64,000 bases of DNA from Coptis chinensis. Lineage: Eukaryota; Streptophyta; Magnoliopsida; Ranunculales; Ranunculaceae. Each line of letters begins with the position of its first letter. Position 1 is the stretch's first letter. Position numbers and translations under genes: made by a program. Location of the stretch: positions 20,528,501-20,592,500 of the forward strand of contig CM027385.1 of assembly GCA_015680905.1 (NCBI GenBank). Reading direction: 5' to 3'. The notes below the pieces were generated by a model. It was not told where the DNA came from, searched no databases, and saw only the letters and a list, made by a program, of their open reading frames with translations. Positions 44,281 through 56,681 of the stretch are shown in pieces.

Positions 44281-45906
44281 TCTCTAGGGAAATGGTGGTT
44301 TCTCTCTATATTTAGCATATGGATCAATAGGAGTTTTAACCTTGGCCGCTTTCCTCTTGGGTTATGATTTAACTGGTACCTCTATAGGAGTAGGATCTTT
44401 AATTTCTATATCGGTATCTAGTACCTTTTCATTTTCAATGACCACTGGTGGTGTATTAATGGGCATAGTTATGGCGTTATCAACCACTCTGCCAGAACGG
44501 AGAGTGGTGATGGTATTTAACTCACCTACGTTTAAATTTTCATTACTAGTATTACCGGTTACTTCAAAGGCTGTGTTTGTCATTTTAGGATTAGGTATAG
44601 CTTGACCTAGAAACACAACTTTTGGTTGGGCTTTCGCTTGGGTTAATTGTTGTATGGAGTGATTAATGGATTGTAAAATATGTTGGTTAGCTTGCATGTA
44701 GGCTTCCAAATGATTTGGTTGTGAAGGTGTAGTTGCCACATGTGGTGTGACTGGAACTATATCACGTTGATTATTAACGAGTGGGTTGTGATAGTTATTA
44801 TTAACCGGTACGATACCTCTATTGTTATTATTATAATTATTGTAATTATTATAATTCCCTTGTCTTTGTTCTTGTCTTGGTGGAGCTTGGTTGTAATTGT
44901 TTGTTGGCCTATCATTTTGATTATTAAACCCTGAAGGTGTAACTTGTTGATTATTTTGCCAACCGAAGTTGGGGTTTTGTCTCCAAGGTGCGTTAAGTTG
45001 GCTATTAATGGAGTAAACATTATCTGGCTGTGATGGTTGTTTATAGACAAGAGGACAATAGGAGTCGGTTTGCTCAAGGCTGTAACAGAAATTACATGGA
45101 AGAGAGTTGATGTTCATGACAAGAGTAGGCTTATGTTGAATAGAAATGGCTTCTACCTTTTCTGTGAGAGATTCAGTTAGAGTTCTAAGCTCGAGATTAG
45201 TTTTAACCTCAAACATACTGCCATCCTTGGCTGTGGAAGAAGAATCAGCGGAGCGGGGGATGTCGTTACTCCCCAGTCATTATTACGGTTAGATTGATCT
45301 TCTAAAAACCTATAAGCCTCTGAGGCTCCTTTACTGAGGAAACTACCCCCAGTCATTATATCAAGAACCGCTTTATGATGATGTAAAAGCCCTTTGAAAA
45401 AGGTACGAACAAGCATGTCTTTCGCAAGGTTATGATGCGGGCATTCAATAAAAAGATCAGTGAAACGATTCCAGGCCTCTGGAAAGGATTCATGAGGATT
45501 CTGGCGGAAGAAATGAATCTTTTGAAGCATTTCATCTGTCTTCTGTGGTGGCTAAAACTGTTTCATGAACAATTGATCAAGTTTGGCCCATGAGTCCACA
45601 GAATTAGGCATTTGGGCAGTTAACCAAGATGATGCCTTATCGGCTAGGGTTAAAGGAAACACCCTTAGTTTAATTTGTTCCGAACCTACGGTAAGATGAT
45701 GAAATGTGGTAAGAACTTTTTCTATCATGTGTATATGCTGATAAGGCTCCTCGTGGTCTAACCCATGAAAAACTGGTAACAAATTAAATATATTTGGGAG
45801 AATTCGAAAATCCCCCACTAGGTCTGCAAAAATCAATGCATGACTTAGGGCTATCGTTTAGGGCTTTGTAAAAATCAGAGAGAGGAGTCTCTGTTTCTTC
45901 AGCCAT
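44281..45906 (-). pseudogene. Athila gag of element A1
   Basis: ATG at 45906 (MAEETETPLSDFYKALNDSP). A shift near 45830 leads to the capsid core FNLLPVFHGLDHEEPYQHIH, LRVFPLTLADKASSWL, a stop at 45552, and RQNPHESFPEAWNRFTDLF. A second shift near 45200 precedes MFEVKTNLELRTLTESL, the zinc-like LPCNFCYSLEQTDSYCPL and APWRQNPNFGWQNN. An Asn/Tyr/Gln-rich low-complexity tract (44810-44900) follows, then GQAIPNPKMTNTAFEVT. The plus-strand gag at 53469 is a relative with the same order. Confidence 0.9.
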
Positions 45907-46582
45907 TGATGCAGGTGTAGTGTGTGATATTCTAGATAGGCGTGTACATTAACGTTTACGATAGATAACGTTAGATGGTTTACTCTTACCGGACCTTAAT
46001 CTCATGCAAGGCTAAGGCCAAAAAAAAAAAAAAAAAAAAAACAAACACTAGCAGCAGTCAAACAACAACATGATATACTAGAATTAAAACTCTTCTGATA
46101 GAAGAGACGAAGAGTGAAAGAAGGAGTACCTGAATACGTCCTTGCTACTCGTATGAATAGCGTCTTTGATATGCGGTCTCAGTATATTGAAGAAGTTCGG
46201 AACACTGAATAATAAAAAATAACTTTATCAAAAATAGAGCCTGTAACTAACCTATGAATCGGGCTTTCTTCGGAAGTAGCGCGGGCGCGCTCAAGTATAG
46301 AGTAAACAAGGTCACGGGCGCGCTCAAGGTACTGTTTTGAAAAAAAAAAAAAATCTAGTAACAAGAGGGTGGGCGCACTCAGATGATAGAGTTAAGAGGG
46401 CGTGGGCACGCTCCGAGTACTGTTTCGAAAAAAATTCTAGGAACAAAAATCCCATTTTTTCTGAAAAAATAAACACAGTGAGAACACATACAATTGGGTG
46501 GGTGGATGAAATGGGATTTGATAAAATTGAAAACACGAAGGGAATCTAATCTAAACACAACTAAGATGCCAGCGGTGCCATT
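45907..46582 (-). promoter_or_regulatory. 5' leader and primer site of element A1 with GC-rich motif array
   Basis: On the minus strand AATGGCACCGCTGGCATC follows the LTR end (46582 downward), a diverged form of the TGGCGCCGTTGCCGGGG primer site of Athila. The leader carries four GC-rich motifs, plus strand: GTAGCGCGGGCGCGCTC (46276), CACGGGCGCGCTCAAGG (46313), GAGGGTGGGCGCACTC (46365) and GAGGGCGTGGGCACGCTC (about 46396), plus an A20 run at 46021-46041. Confidence 0.7.
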
Positions 46583-47897
46583 TGATAATTGTAAAAATAA
46601 AAGCTTCCTACCCTACTTAACTAATTAAACTTGGCAGAAGTAAAAACATGGATTAACACTATTTGTCAAAGTTCTACTCTCGATTATCCTATAATAAAAC
46701 TGGAGTCAGAATTCATTCCACTCCTAGTTGCTTAGACGTAACAATTTCTCTAACTTAAACAATCCAACAATATCAATGAAAGCAATGATTTAATTATACT
46801 AATATGGTGAAAATAACTAATTAAGATATTCTTAATTATACTATAGCAATTTAATGAGAAGATGTGAATGAGAAAAAGAGATTAGGGGGATTTGATTCCA
46901 CTTTGATTAATTTTTAATATGCTAGTGTAGATTTGTTGCAACCCTAATATTTATGTTTTCATATAAAGGTTAGGTTTTTTTATCCCTAATTATTCATGGC
47001 ATCTCTACCAACTAATAATTAGCATGTGAGGCAATTGAAACCCATTCTTATGGTGAATTAATTACCTTCTAGAGTGGAATATCTTACTATAACTATTCTA
47101 TACTAACACATCAAGTCTTCATCAAAGTTTTAATCAAACCCCTCTAATGGAGATTTAGCTATGAATTATGAGACTATCATAAACATAATAATAATTAGAA
47201 GAAGACATAATGAAGAACTAATTTATTAAAGATAACTTGAATTGAATTAATGGTGGCTAGGCTAATAAAACAATAACTAGGGTTTAAAACTAAAGAAGAA
47301 AAACTAATTTATTATCTAATAGGTTCCTTAGAGTTGTGCCTTAGTCCTCTTTATATAGGAGAGGGCTAGGTTTATAATTTCGTGCATGAGCTTTGGAGCT
47401 ATGTTTTGGGCCACTAAAGCAAGCCCAAAACCTAATTACTTAAGACCAAAAAGGGTTTCTCTACTGGAAATTACTACAACATCATTTTTGTGCACTTTTA
47501 CTCCTTTGATTAGATCAATGCCTGAACCATTAGAAATCTCTTTTCGAGACGGTCGTTTTGACATATAGTAGGCCCAATTCCGAGGTCTGAGTCCAATGAC
47601 ACTGCCTGCAGAGCTTCTATTGACTTTTCTGCTCTATTTCTACCTACGTTGACTTTGACTTTTCAGCTTTGACTGGGCTTTAAAAAGGCTTTTTCTCTTT
47701 GAAACTTGGGTTTTAAATATAGAACTTCTTAGCGAACCAACCTTTGCTCCTTTCTTTTGCAAAAGTGACATATTTGACTCCAATACCTTATATACACAAA
47801 CATATGTAAACAGTACTAACTCTTATTTATTATAAGCATAATTGGTTTAAATGTAATTTTATTAAGGGGTTAAACCTACAATTTTGGGCTCTTATCA
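46583..47897 (-). repeat. 5' LTR of Athila element A1
   Basis: 1315 bp. Minus-strand TATA box CCTATATAAAG at about 47349-47360. The outer end TGATAAGAGCCC at 47897 abuts the TGGGA target duplication. Confidence 0.93.
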
Positions 47898-47963
47898 TGG
47901 GATACGCAAATCACTTCTAATAGCATTATGCCCCACAAAGTCCATGTTAGCAGCTCTATACAT
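47898..47963 (-). CDS. Uncharacterised ORF, first 22 codons (other side of Athila element A1)
   Basis: ATG at 47963 reads MYRAANMDFVGHNAIRSDL and reaches the Athila junction through Arg-Ile-Pro. The codons continue at 32181 in the same phase when the TGGGA duplication is counted once, giving 85 uninterrupted codons before the first intron. Confidence 0.45.
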
Positions 47964-48763
47964 GTTGAAGTAGTGGTATTGGGAAGTATCTTCAAAAGAT
48001 TAGAAGTGAGGCTCACCATAGATTGTTTGGAGTTAAATGATTGGGAGTTTTAGAAGAAGGAATGTAGACTTTAGTTTAGGACTTGTTTAGTTTATAGTTG
48101 AATAAAGAACATTGAAAACTTAAGTTGTTTGAAGATTAAATAACATGAACTTGAAAGGAATGATTGAAATGAAAGATTGAAAGAAATAACAACTAGAAAG
48201 AAGATTGATTGATTGAATAACAAAGCAAATAACAAGATTGAAATAAAGAACAATAATGTAAAATGACTTGAATGAAAATGGACTAGAAATATAAATCCTA
48301 CATGACACTAGAATAAGTCTAGGTGCATTCTCTATCCCTAACTTTTAGTTTATGACTTTATGCCTTTAACTGATTTGCCCTTCTCCATTACATTTAAGAT
48401 ACTTCACACTTTACTTTATGCTTTTGTTTTTCCTTTTCCTTTTTTATTTCTTCTTGATCAAGATAGATTTTGGAGAATGCCATATTCAATGAAAAGGACC
48501 TCCATCTCTGGTCTTCTGAGTTGAGGACTTTGACCTTTGACTTTGACTTTTTTAGCATTTTTTCATAGCAACTTCTGGTCTTCATAATAAGTTTGATTAA
48601 GGTTCCTTTTGGAGCTAAGATGCAGCTTTTATGATAAGTGGTCTGAATTTCTCTGTAACTTGAAAAAGGCAATAAAAGCTATGAGTTGTCTTTTTATTAA
48701 ATGTAAGAAGGGCTGTAATGTAGTAATGTAAGGGTAATAAAATGCACATTTGGGAGCTGATCA
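47964..48763 (-). repeat. LTR-like arm, minus orientation
   Basis: Reads TGATCAGCTCCCAAATGTGC from 48763 on the minus strand and matches 49703-50560 read on the plus strand, through blocks such as GACAACTCATAGCTTTTA, CCACTTATCATAAAAG, ATTATGAAGACCAG and CTTTATTTCAATC. It lies next to an Athila-type purine tract (CACCACCACC at 48762-48771). The left end is not fixed and may run into the uncharacterised ORF. Confidence 0.65.
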
Positions 48764-49702
48764 CCACCACCAAATAGCATCTTGCTTGTCCTCAAGCAAG
48801 GATGAGAGAAAAAACTAAGATCACAAAGTGTGATTGCATTGACCATATGCAACAAGGCCTTAAACCATTAGGAACTCCCTAATGGAAAAGCTTTAAGCCT
48901 CGTGAGTTATCTAGTGAAGATACTCACAAACTTCTTCTATTTAGTATAAAATGTCTTGTTTCCTTAGTTATTCTTAGAGTTCATACATCTCTTTAGCGGG
49001 GAATAAGGACAAGCTCCTTTGAACTTAGAATAACATATGTACAGTAATTTAATCTTCTAAAGATAAATGTGCAAAACATGAGCAATGAAATGCAAAAGCA
49101 GAGTCATTTCTTAGACTTTTGGAGAGCGTCCTTAAGGTGGGTTCTCACAGGGGGTGTGTTGCAATCACAACTCTTTGATAGATTCACTCAAGGTTCGTTC
49201 TCTCAAGTGTAACGGGAACTTATATTCCTCACATACTTAAATGATGTCCAAAGAAACCGGGGTCGATTGATCATGCTTGCTACTTACTATCACACCATCC
49301 TATCCTTAATTGAGCTAGAGGTCTTTTATTAGGAATTATGGGGATAGGGTGATGGTTTAGAAAGAAAAAGGAAGGAAAAAACAAAATCTGATGAGTTGAG
49401 AAACTGGGTCTTCAAGATACTTGTAACCAGACAAGAACCTCGTTTTGTTCTTTTGCTTCCGAATTGTGATGCATTCTTTTAGCCCTTTGGCTTTCTGACT
49501 CCATATGATTTTGTATTTTTTGGGAGTTCTAACTTTTCTTTTGTTTCTTTTTGTTTTTGTTTCTGATATCATCTCCTTTTAATTTTGAACTTTTGGGAGA
49601 TTCGATTTTTGACTCCTTTGATTTTTTTGGAGTTTTGGCTTTTGGTGGGTCTTTCTTTTCTTTTCTTTTCGAAGCAACTGATCTATTTTTGTACAAGGTC
49701 TT
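48764..49702 (-). other. Athila 3'-UTR fragment between two opposed LTR arms
   Basis: Aligns with the first kilobase of the 3' UTR of elements A1 (from 33463) and A2 (from 58057): ATCTTGCTTGTCCTCAAGCA, ACCATATGCAACAAGGCCTT and AACTCCCTAATGG. The match breaks off at 49702, where the plus-oriented LTR arm starts. Confidence 0.75.
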
Positions 49703-50560
49703 TGATCAATTCCCAAATGTGCATTTCATTACCCGTATATTGTTGTATTACAATCCGTCTTACGCTTAACAAAAAGGCAACTCATAGCTTTTACTACCTT
49801 TTTCAGGTTAAGGAGTATTTCATACCACTTATCATAAAAGTTGTGACTTAGTACCAAAAGGAGCCTTAATCACACTTATTATGAAGACCAGTAGCTGCTG
49901 TGGAAAAGTGCTAAAAAAGTTAAAGTCAACCGATCAAAGTCAACAGTCAAAAGACTCAAATCAAAAGACAAAAGATGGAGGCTCTTATTTCAAATTATGA
50001 AGACTTATCCCTAAACCTACCTTAGTGAAGAAGGCACCCATAAAGCAAAAGCAAAAGCAAAAGTGAAAGGGGTGAGGTATTTAGTTTAGAATTGATGAGG
50101 GCAAATCTGTAAATGGTAAAAGTAGGGTATATAATCAAAAAAGCAAAGGAGAGAGAACTCATCCATTATCTTAGGATCCAAACAATTTGGTTTGTTTATT
50201 TTCTTGTCTTATTTTTCAATTCATGTTTTTAATTTCTTATTATTTCATTCCCTTTATTTCAATCAACTTGTTATTTCATTTCCTCTATTTCAATCAAACT
50301 TGTTATTTGTTCTTTGTTTCAATCGTCATCTTGTTTGCTTGTTTCAATCAATCTTCTTTTCATGTTTTCAAGTCATTTTAATCAACAATCAAATCTTTCA
50401 AGTTCATTAGCTTAAAACCATTCTAATATTCAAGAGTTTACCTTTCTTCTTCTATCTCCCTCACTCAAACTCTAAACAATTTAGAATGAACCTCAACTTC
50501 TAAACTTTTTTGAAGTATACTTCCACCACTACTAAAGCTTCAAATGGTTCCCCCATCATG
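49703..50560 (+). repeat. LTR-like arm, plus orientation
   Basis: Starts TGATCAATTCCCAAATGTGC at 49703 and mirrors the arm ending at 48763. A likely TATA box is GGGTATATAATC near 50128, and pyrimidine/CAATC-rich leader sequence follows. The right end is uncertain because the other arm diverges near CTTCAAATGG at 50538. Confidence 0.65.
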
Positions 50561-50953
50561 GATTGAAGGAGTGAGAGTGATTGGTTGAGAATCTAAGAAG
50601 GGAGCATCATTCTCACCTCTCCATTTTTTTTTTTTTTTTAAATTTTTCATCATTTTATTTTTATTGTTTCTCTGTACTTAGATATTTTTTTTTGCAAATC
50701 AGGTTGTGGGACAACAAAGGTGGAGAGGAGCTAATCCAACAGGTGAAAGATGACCGCCGTCCACCGGCACCGGCCAGAGACCGCGCTGGCGGTGCGAGCA
50801 AAACTGCTGGGTCACCTCAACACAAGTGTGTGCCAATTTTTCGAGGTCCAGTTCATTTGTGACACACAATTGTACTCCGATCCCAGATTTTATAATAAGG
50901 TAGCAGAAAACAATGGAACTTGTTTGTAATAGTTAGTGATAAAAAGAAAAATG

Positions 50954-51013
<60 letters not shown>

Positions 51014-51779
51014 TGGTTTTTGATAGATTTCTTATGGTGAACTTGAGTTAAATTTGGTTTAAGTTTAATACTTACCAAGGGATTAGAGTTTTAATTGCCT
51101 TGGGAAGTTCAAGTGTGTGAGGCAAGTTGTGGATAATAGCTCACACACTTTGAATCAACTTGGTAATCAACACTCTAAGTCTAATTGAATCTAGTTACTC
51201 TAGGAGATTAATCTAAAACTAGTTAATTAGATTAGTATAATCTTAGTTTAGTTTTAAGTTTGAGCCCTTGAAGGTAAAGTTGTATAAATTGTCAAAAACC
51301 GAACTTGTGGGTTTTTTAAGTGGGCCTTTATTTGTAACTTAAAACAAGGTAAAGCTCAAAAGGTTGGGCCAGATTCTTAGATCAAGTACCAACCGACGTC
51401 GTCTTCTCCTCAAGCAGCGTGTAAGCACGGCTTGAGAGGTAACTTCTAAACCTCCTCGAAGCCCAAGTAAGAGGATACTTATGTGTTCAAGTATGCTTAC
51501 GTGGTTGTTTGAAATTTACTTTCCACATTGCATGCAATTTACATTCGCCCATAAGGCTGAACCCGAGCCATAACAATCGTTGGGAAGTCATTACCCAATG
51601 TAGGTAAATTGGACGTTGCTTGATTCCTGAAAGTCTTAGACCAAAAATAAATAAATAAATAAAATAATAATAATAATAATAATTAAAATCAATCAACTAG
51701 AGCCCAAGTAGTCACGCTCCTCCAGAAAAGGACAAAAATATAGCCACGAGGATTTAAAGTAATCAGTTACCAGATTTCG
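50561..51779. other. Low-complexity and anonymous sequence with a long poly(A)
   Basis: A GC-rich island at 50705-50820 (GACCGCCGTCCACCGGCACC, GCGCTGGCGGTGCGAGC) of unknown origin is followed at about 50954-51010 by an uninterrupted run of nearly 60 A. An (AATA)n stretch lies at 51645-51683. No ORF with a recognisable domain. Confidence 0.5.
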
Positions 51780-53096
51780 GTGGACCAACTACCTTCCGCA
51801 TGTAGGAACCATTATTTCAGAACGAATATTTCTACAAACCGCGAGAACCCACACGCAGCGGAATCAATGGGGTTCTCACGATTTTGGATAGAAAACATAC
51901 CTTTGAGAATCGGTTTAGATGTAATCTCTGTTAATCAAAACTTTATCAAATCCGAAATCAACCCCTTGATCTTCTGTTGTATTCCTTTAGAACAGATTGG
52001 ACGTTGTGTGGGCAACGATCTACCAATCCCTTTCTTTCTCACAAAGCTAGATCCAATTTTGGATCTATCTTTCCTTGCCTCTTTTTCTAATCCAATGAAT
52101 AGTGAATAGGTTAATTTCGGCCAAGAGAAAGAGTATTTTATTTATAGGCTACAACAGGGACCATGAGGAGAAATTAGGGTTGGGTCTCCTGACAGGCTTG
52201 GGCTTCCCATGTTCGCCCAGAACACACAGCCCAAGTCCGTCAACAAATGGCTTATTCCACTAAAGGTCATTATTGCACTATCGCCCTAATCCTAAATTAC
52301 GTGTCAGCGTTTATGGGCTCCATATTATATGCTCGTTGATTTCCCCGTGTTTAAGATATCGAATGTCCGTTGATTAAGTCAAGTTACTGACAACTACATT
52401 AATCAACTTCTTATGTCCTTGAGTAGTACCACTCAACCTCATTGTCATGTCGGAATAAATCCTCTTGTAGGGTTTACATGACAACCTTTTTGAGCTCCTC
52501 AAGGGGACATCATCAACCCGACTTCTTACGGGTCACGGATTCCTTCTATAATCAACAGCACACCTTACATACAATGTCATTACCCAATCCATCGAGTTTG
52601 TTGATTCACAAATGATTTAAAGCACGGATTCCTTCTATAATCAACAACACACCTCACTCATTGATGATTTAAAGCAATGTACAATGCACGTAAGTGCCCG
52701 TTATTATATCCGGATTAAGAGGACAAACATCCATAATAACAGAGGCGTTTGTTCTCTTATACAGTCAGTATAAAGAGAAACAACCTCACTTGGCCCTATT
52801 CAATACACACAAAGTGTACTAGTGTAATCCTATAGTCAAGATAGACTAATAACAAATTATACTACAACAGTACCAATGGTTTGTCCAAATCCATCTAGGT
52901 TGTGAACGATTACTTATACTTTATAAGGTACTGATGATATGATCTTCTGTGTGTCCACACTATATCATCTACAACATAAAGTATTAGACACATACATATA
53001 ACTAATATGCATAACATTTGCCCATATGATTCTCATTCAAAAAATGAAGAATTAGAGTTAATACAAAAGTAATGCTTTTAGTATATAACCCTATCA
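51780..53096 (-). repeat. Copia-type LTR or LTR fragment
   Basis: Read on the minus strand from 53096 it begins TGATAGGGTTATATACTAAA and contains phrases common in long plant copia LTRs (GATGATATAGTGTGGACACA, GGACAAACCATTGGTAC, GTTTGTCCTCTTAATCCGG). It contains a direct repeat of ACGGATTCCTTCTATAATCA at about 52536 and 52624. On the right a G-rich purine tract (53099-53115, minus) fits a 3' LTR. The left end and target duplication could not be set. Confidence 0.5.
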
Positions 53097-53468
53097 CCTC
53101 ACTCCCCTCCCCCATATTCATCGTGAGTGAGATTCTTGGTATCACACCACTTGGTGAAGTGACCGCATACTCTTCTGAGACGTGTAGTAGAGCCATCCTA
53201 GTTACGCGCCCAACTGTTCCTTTGAACAGGGCATAATAAATTATAGACCAAAATCAAAGTTTTCAAAACTCCATACTTGCAAAAATGAATTTCGATTTCT
53301 TGAGCATACATTACACCATTGGCACATGTTAGGATAGTTTTGGGGTCTTGCTAAAAGTGTATGATACTGCATTCAGACACTTCTAGTATTAGCAATAATA
53401 AAACTTACTCACGTAAGAGAGTTCGTCGACCTAGACAATCTCCTATTTCTAGTTCTTCATCTCTTAGG

Positions 53469-54837
53469 ATGGCTGACGAAGTAGTGCAAGCTGAAGAGCC
53501 TCTCTCCAACTTCTACACACCGTTGCAAGATGGACCTCCATCTTGTATACAACTTACACCGCTTATGAGAGATTTAAAGATTCCACCGAACGTGTTCAAT
53601 CTTCTACCCATTTTCCATGGGTTAGAACACGAGTTACCGTACAAGCATCTACGTCGGATACATGAAATATGTAATACCTTTCATCATCCGGGCATTACCG
53701 ATGATCAAGTTAAGCTACGAGTTTTTCCTTTCACTCTAGCTGGCAAGAGTCACGCTTGGCTTTTCTCACAGAAGGCCGACTCTTTTGATACATGGGAAAA
53801 GGTTGTGTTCTCCATCATGAAGAAGTACTTTCCACCAAAGAAAACAGAAGAGATAAGAAGCAAGATACAGATCTTCAGACAGAGTCCAAGTGAGACATTT
53901 TCTGAAGTGTGGGATAGATTCTCTGATCTACTCCATTCATGTCCTCACCATAAACTATAAAAATCCACTCTTGGCCAATGTTTCTTCAAAGGCCTTATCC
54001 CAGAACACAAAGTAACCCTTGACATCATGAGTAATGGTAATTTTTTGGATAGAGGTGCAACCGAAGCTTTAACCTTTCTTGAAGACCAAGCTGAAAAAAG
54101 TACCCATTGGGGAGACAAACAATTCCAGAATAGGCCAACCCAGTACAACCAAGGCTAGTAGTATTTTTTAGGTGAAATCAGTTCTAGAAATCAAAACCTT
54201 AATAGAAACCCTCACAAGAAAGATAGATGCCCTCACAACCAAACAAAAAGACCAAACCCCTCATCCTATTGTGTACATAAATACCTTACCATGCAATTTC
54301 TGTCTTAGCTTAAATCATATAGATACCACCTGTCCCTTGATCACAAACCTATCATCACTTCAGCAAGAAGAAGTATGTGCTTTCAATGTACTAAATGCAC
54401 CATGGAGACAATATCCAAACTTTGTATGGACCAACATTCCTCAAAACCAAACACCACCAGATTTCAACAAACCAACAAATGCCTTCAGACAAGGACAATG
54501 ACAAGGTACCTATAACAATCAGAACAGAGCATTGGTTCCATCCTAGTTTAACTAGAACTATTAAAACCCACCAATCAACAACCAAAGAGACCTAGTCCCC
54601 GTTACACCATCAACTAGCATCCAAACAGATAAGCCCACCGAAATAATGTTATCTATCATGCAACAGCAAACCCAAATCCTAGCATCCTTGCAACAATCTC
54701 TAAACTTGTTAGCCCAAGATAAAACCCAGAAAGGTGCGTTCCCAGGTCAAGCTATTCCTAATCCCAAACCAACAAACACAGCCTTTGAAGTAACAAGTGA
54801 CGTGAACGAAGCTGGAGTGCTAAAAACTTTTTCTTAA
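53469..54837 (+). pseudogene. Athila-like gag on the plus strand (third, pol-less copy)
   Basis: ATG at 53469 (MADEVVQAEEPLSNFYTPLQ). The capsid core is FNLLPIFHGLEHELPYKHLR, LRVFPFTLAGKSHAWLF and IFRQSPSETFSEVWDRF, to TAA at 53958. After a broken patch come LEIKTLIETLTRKIDAL, LPCNFCLSLNHIDTTCPL and APWRQYPNFVWTN, a stop near 54499, and GQAIPNPKPTNTAFEVT before TAA at 54835. A weak primer site (ATTGGCACATGTTAGGATAG) lies at 53318-53337. No protease, RT or integrase follows, so pol has been lost or this is a gag-only derivative. Confidence 0.85.
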
Positions 54838-56681
54838 TCATCCCACCTACGAGGATTAACTCCTCTTGTTCCGATATATTCCTTTCCTATTACATTCCAT
54901 CTTTCGCTTTAAGGGGATACATTAATAAGGTAACCGGACCTCTCCACTTGGAGGGTATGGTTGTAAGTGCCAGAGCCTTAGTCCATAATATATCTTGCAT
55001 ATTCTATGTAAAACACTTTTTACTCGTCGTTAGAGTAAGTGTAAACCTGTGGAGCGAGTATACAATTTTTCTTTTCTTTATTTTACACTTCTTTTTCAAA
55101 AATGTTTGATTTCTTTGTGTTATTAATGATAGATTCTCGATATATCAATAGTTAAGTGATTTTTTTTCAAAACGGGCAATGGATTTTACACAGACCAACC
55201 CCTAGAACTATGCAATCTAGGGGCAGTTTGAGATCAACTTTGCTTACTAAAGGTCACCTATATCACTGAGCTATTTGCCCAGGTCAGGACATTCTATGTC
55301 TTGTGCAGTAAATCCCCTAACTCGCATAGCAGAAGCTATGTCTGTCTAGATTGGGTTTGCCACAGAGCCGACATGAAAGTTGCCTAAGAATATATGTTAT
55401 GATTTGTTTTAAAGTAGTAACATCTAGAATCATAGCTGTTGAGTATGAGTTTCTTAAAACATCTCTCCATAGTTTTCAAAACCAAAAGATATAAAAAATG
55501 AAAGTTATACGTCCAGAGTAACCAAAATGATACCAGATTAACGTATAATTTTATCTTCTTGGCAAAACCTCTATATAGATAGAGATATATTTTGAATGAG
55601 AAAACAAACCCAAAAAAAAAAAAAAAAAAAAAGGTGTCTCCAAACAAGAATTAAACAAATAGAGTAACCCAAAGTGATACTAATCTCTGTTTAATTCTAT
55701 CTTTTTGCCTACACCTCTCTATTTTGTCTCAGGAATCTAGTGTTAAAAGACTCAAAAATTTCCAAAATTTTCAAAATTTTCATTTCTTAAAAATCCTTCC
55801 CCTCTCGTTTAAATCTTTTCCCCTTCTAATCTCTCACGATTCGAAAAAAACTTTTCAAAAATGTCTTCTGTAGCAAACAAAAACCCTCCACCTGGCAAGA
55901 CTAGATGGATCAGTTTCAATGATCGTGTTCAAGCACTTCCTAGAGAACTGTAGCTTAAGATATGGACACATATACCAAAAATTATTCCTGGTTTAGGTAA
56001 TAGTTCATACACACGAAAGAGACGAGCTAAGAGAGAATGCTGGTGCTAGAATTGTCAACCATCAACTTGCCCAGGTCTTCAACCTCATAACAATTCAATT
56101 TTACGGTTTTCATGTGCCAGCTGCCTACTCATTGAGCACAGCTGAAGAGAGTAATTCAGTCATTTGGTTGGGATTGACTCAAGTTTTTAGAAACTTCCAA
56201 GTCTTGGGCATCTGACTTTAAATGACCCACTTTTTTAAAATTTATGTCAAACTTATTCAAAATCCAAAAAAATTAATTAAAATTTTCTTTATGTTATCTG
56301 TATATATTTTTCTACAGTTCCTATACAGTTCTTTCCATCATCTATTTCTCATCTAATATTAGATGTGAGTGTATCATATACCATTATGTTACATTTTCGA
56401 TGTTGATCATTTTGGTACCTCACGGGTCAAGATCAGTCAAGTAACGAAGCTTGGATCGGCTCTTGAAGTTGGCAAGGCACTGAGGACAAGATTGGAATTT
56501 CCTGATTCATTTGGGCTTGGGCCAAAATTTTAATTTCTTAAAAAAGGCACATGCGAGGCACGTGCCATCAAACCCTTAAGACCACATGTTCGTTCCTTCC
56601 CTACTTCTCTATCCCATAATTTCCTAACCCTAGCTGGCTCACTTAGCTCGCACTCGCCCCCTACTATACTCGCGGTTTCGC
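54838..56681 (+). other. Downstream of the gag-only Athila copy: no gene confidently recognised
   Basis: Contains an A-run at 55612-55632, homopurine/pyrimidine stretches and one short open segment from ATG 55861 (MSSVANKNPPPGKTRWISFN) that stops after 30 codons. It could be the start of an accessory ORF of this element. LTR ends were not found. An AT-rich stretch at 56230-56400 shows nothing. Confidence 0.35.

Larger units (their letters stand above)
32187..47897 (-). mobile_element. Ty3/gypsy LTR retrotransposon, Athila lineage (element A1), 15.7 kb with a nested solo LTR
   Basis: LTRs of 1276 bp (32187-33462) and 1315 bp (46583-47897) start TGATAAGAGCCC when read on the minus strand and end in an ATTATCA-type sequence. 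Both outer flanks carry TGGGA (32182-32186 and 47898-47902), a perfect 5-bp target duplication. Minus-strand order: LTR, primer site, GC-rich leader, gag, protease, RT, RNase H, integrase, two accessory ORFs, long 3' UTR, purine tract, LTR. Gag phrasing (LPCNFC, APWRQNPNFGW) and the accessory ORFs are characteristic of Athila. A solo LTR of the same family interrupts RT. Many stops and shifts make it inactive. Confidence 0.95.

Noticed and set aside
51487..51696. Short minus ORF with a run of Tyr
   Set aside because: Low-complexity (AATA)n translation.
53002..53260. Possible end of a copia pol ORF right of the LTR at 53096
   Set aside because: Too short and no RNase H motif readable. Only the purine tract supports it, so it is mentioned under the LTR.
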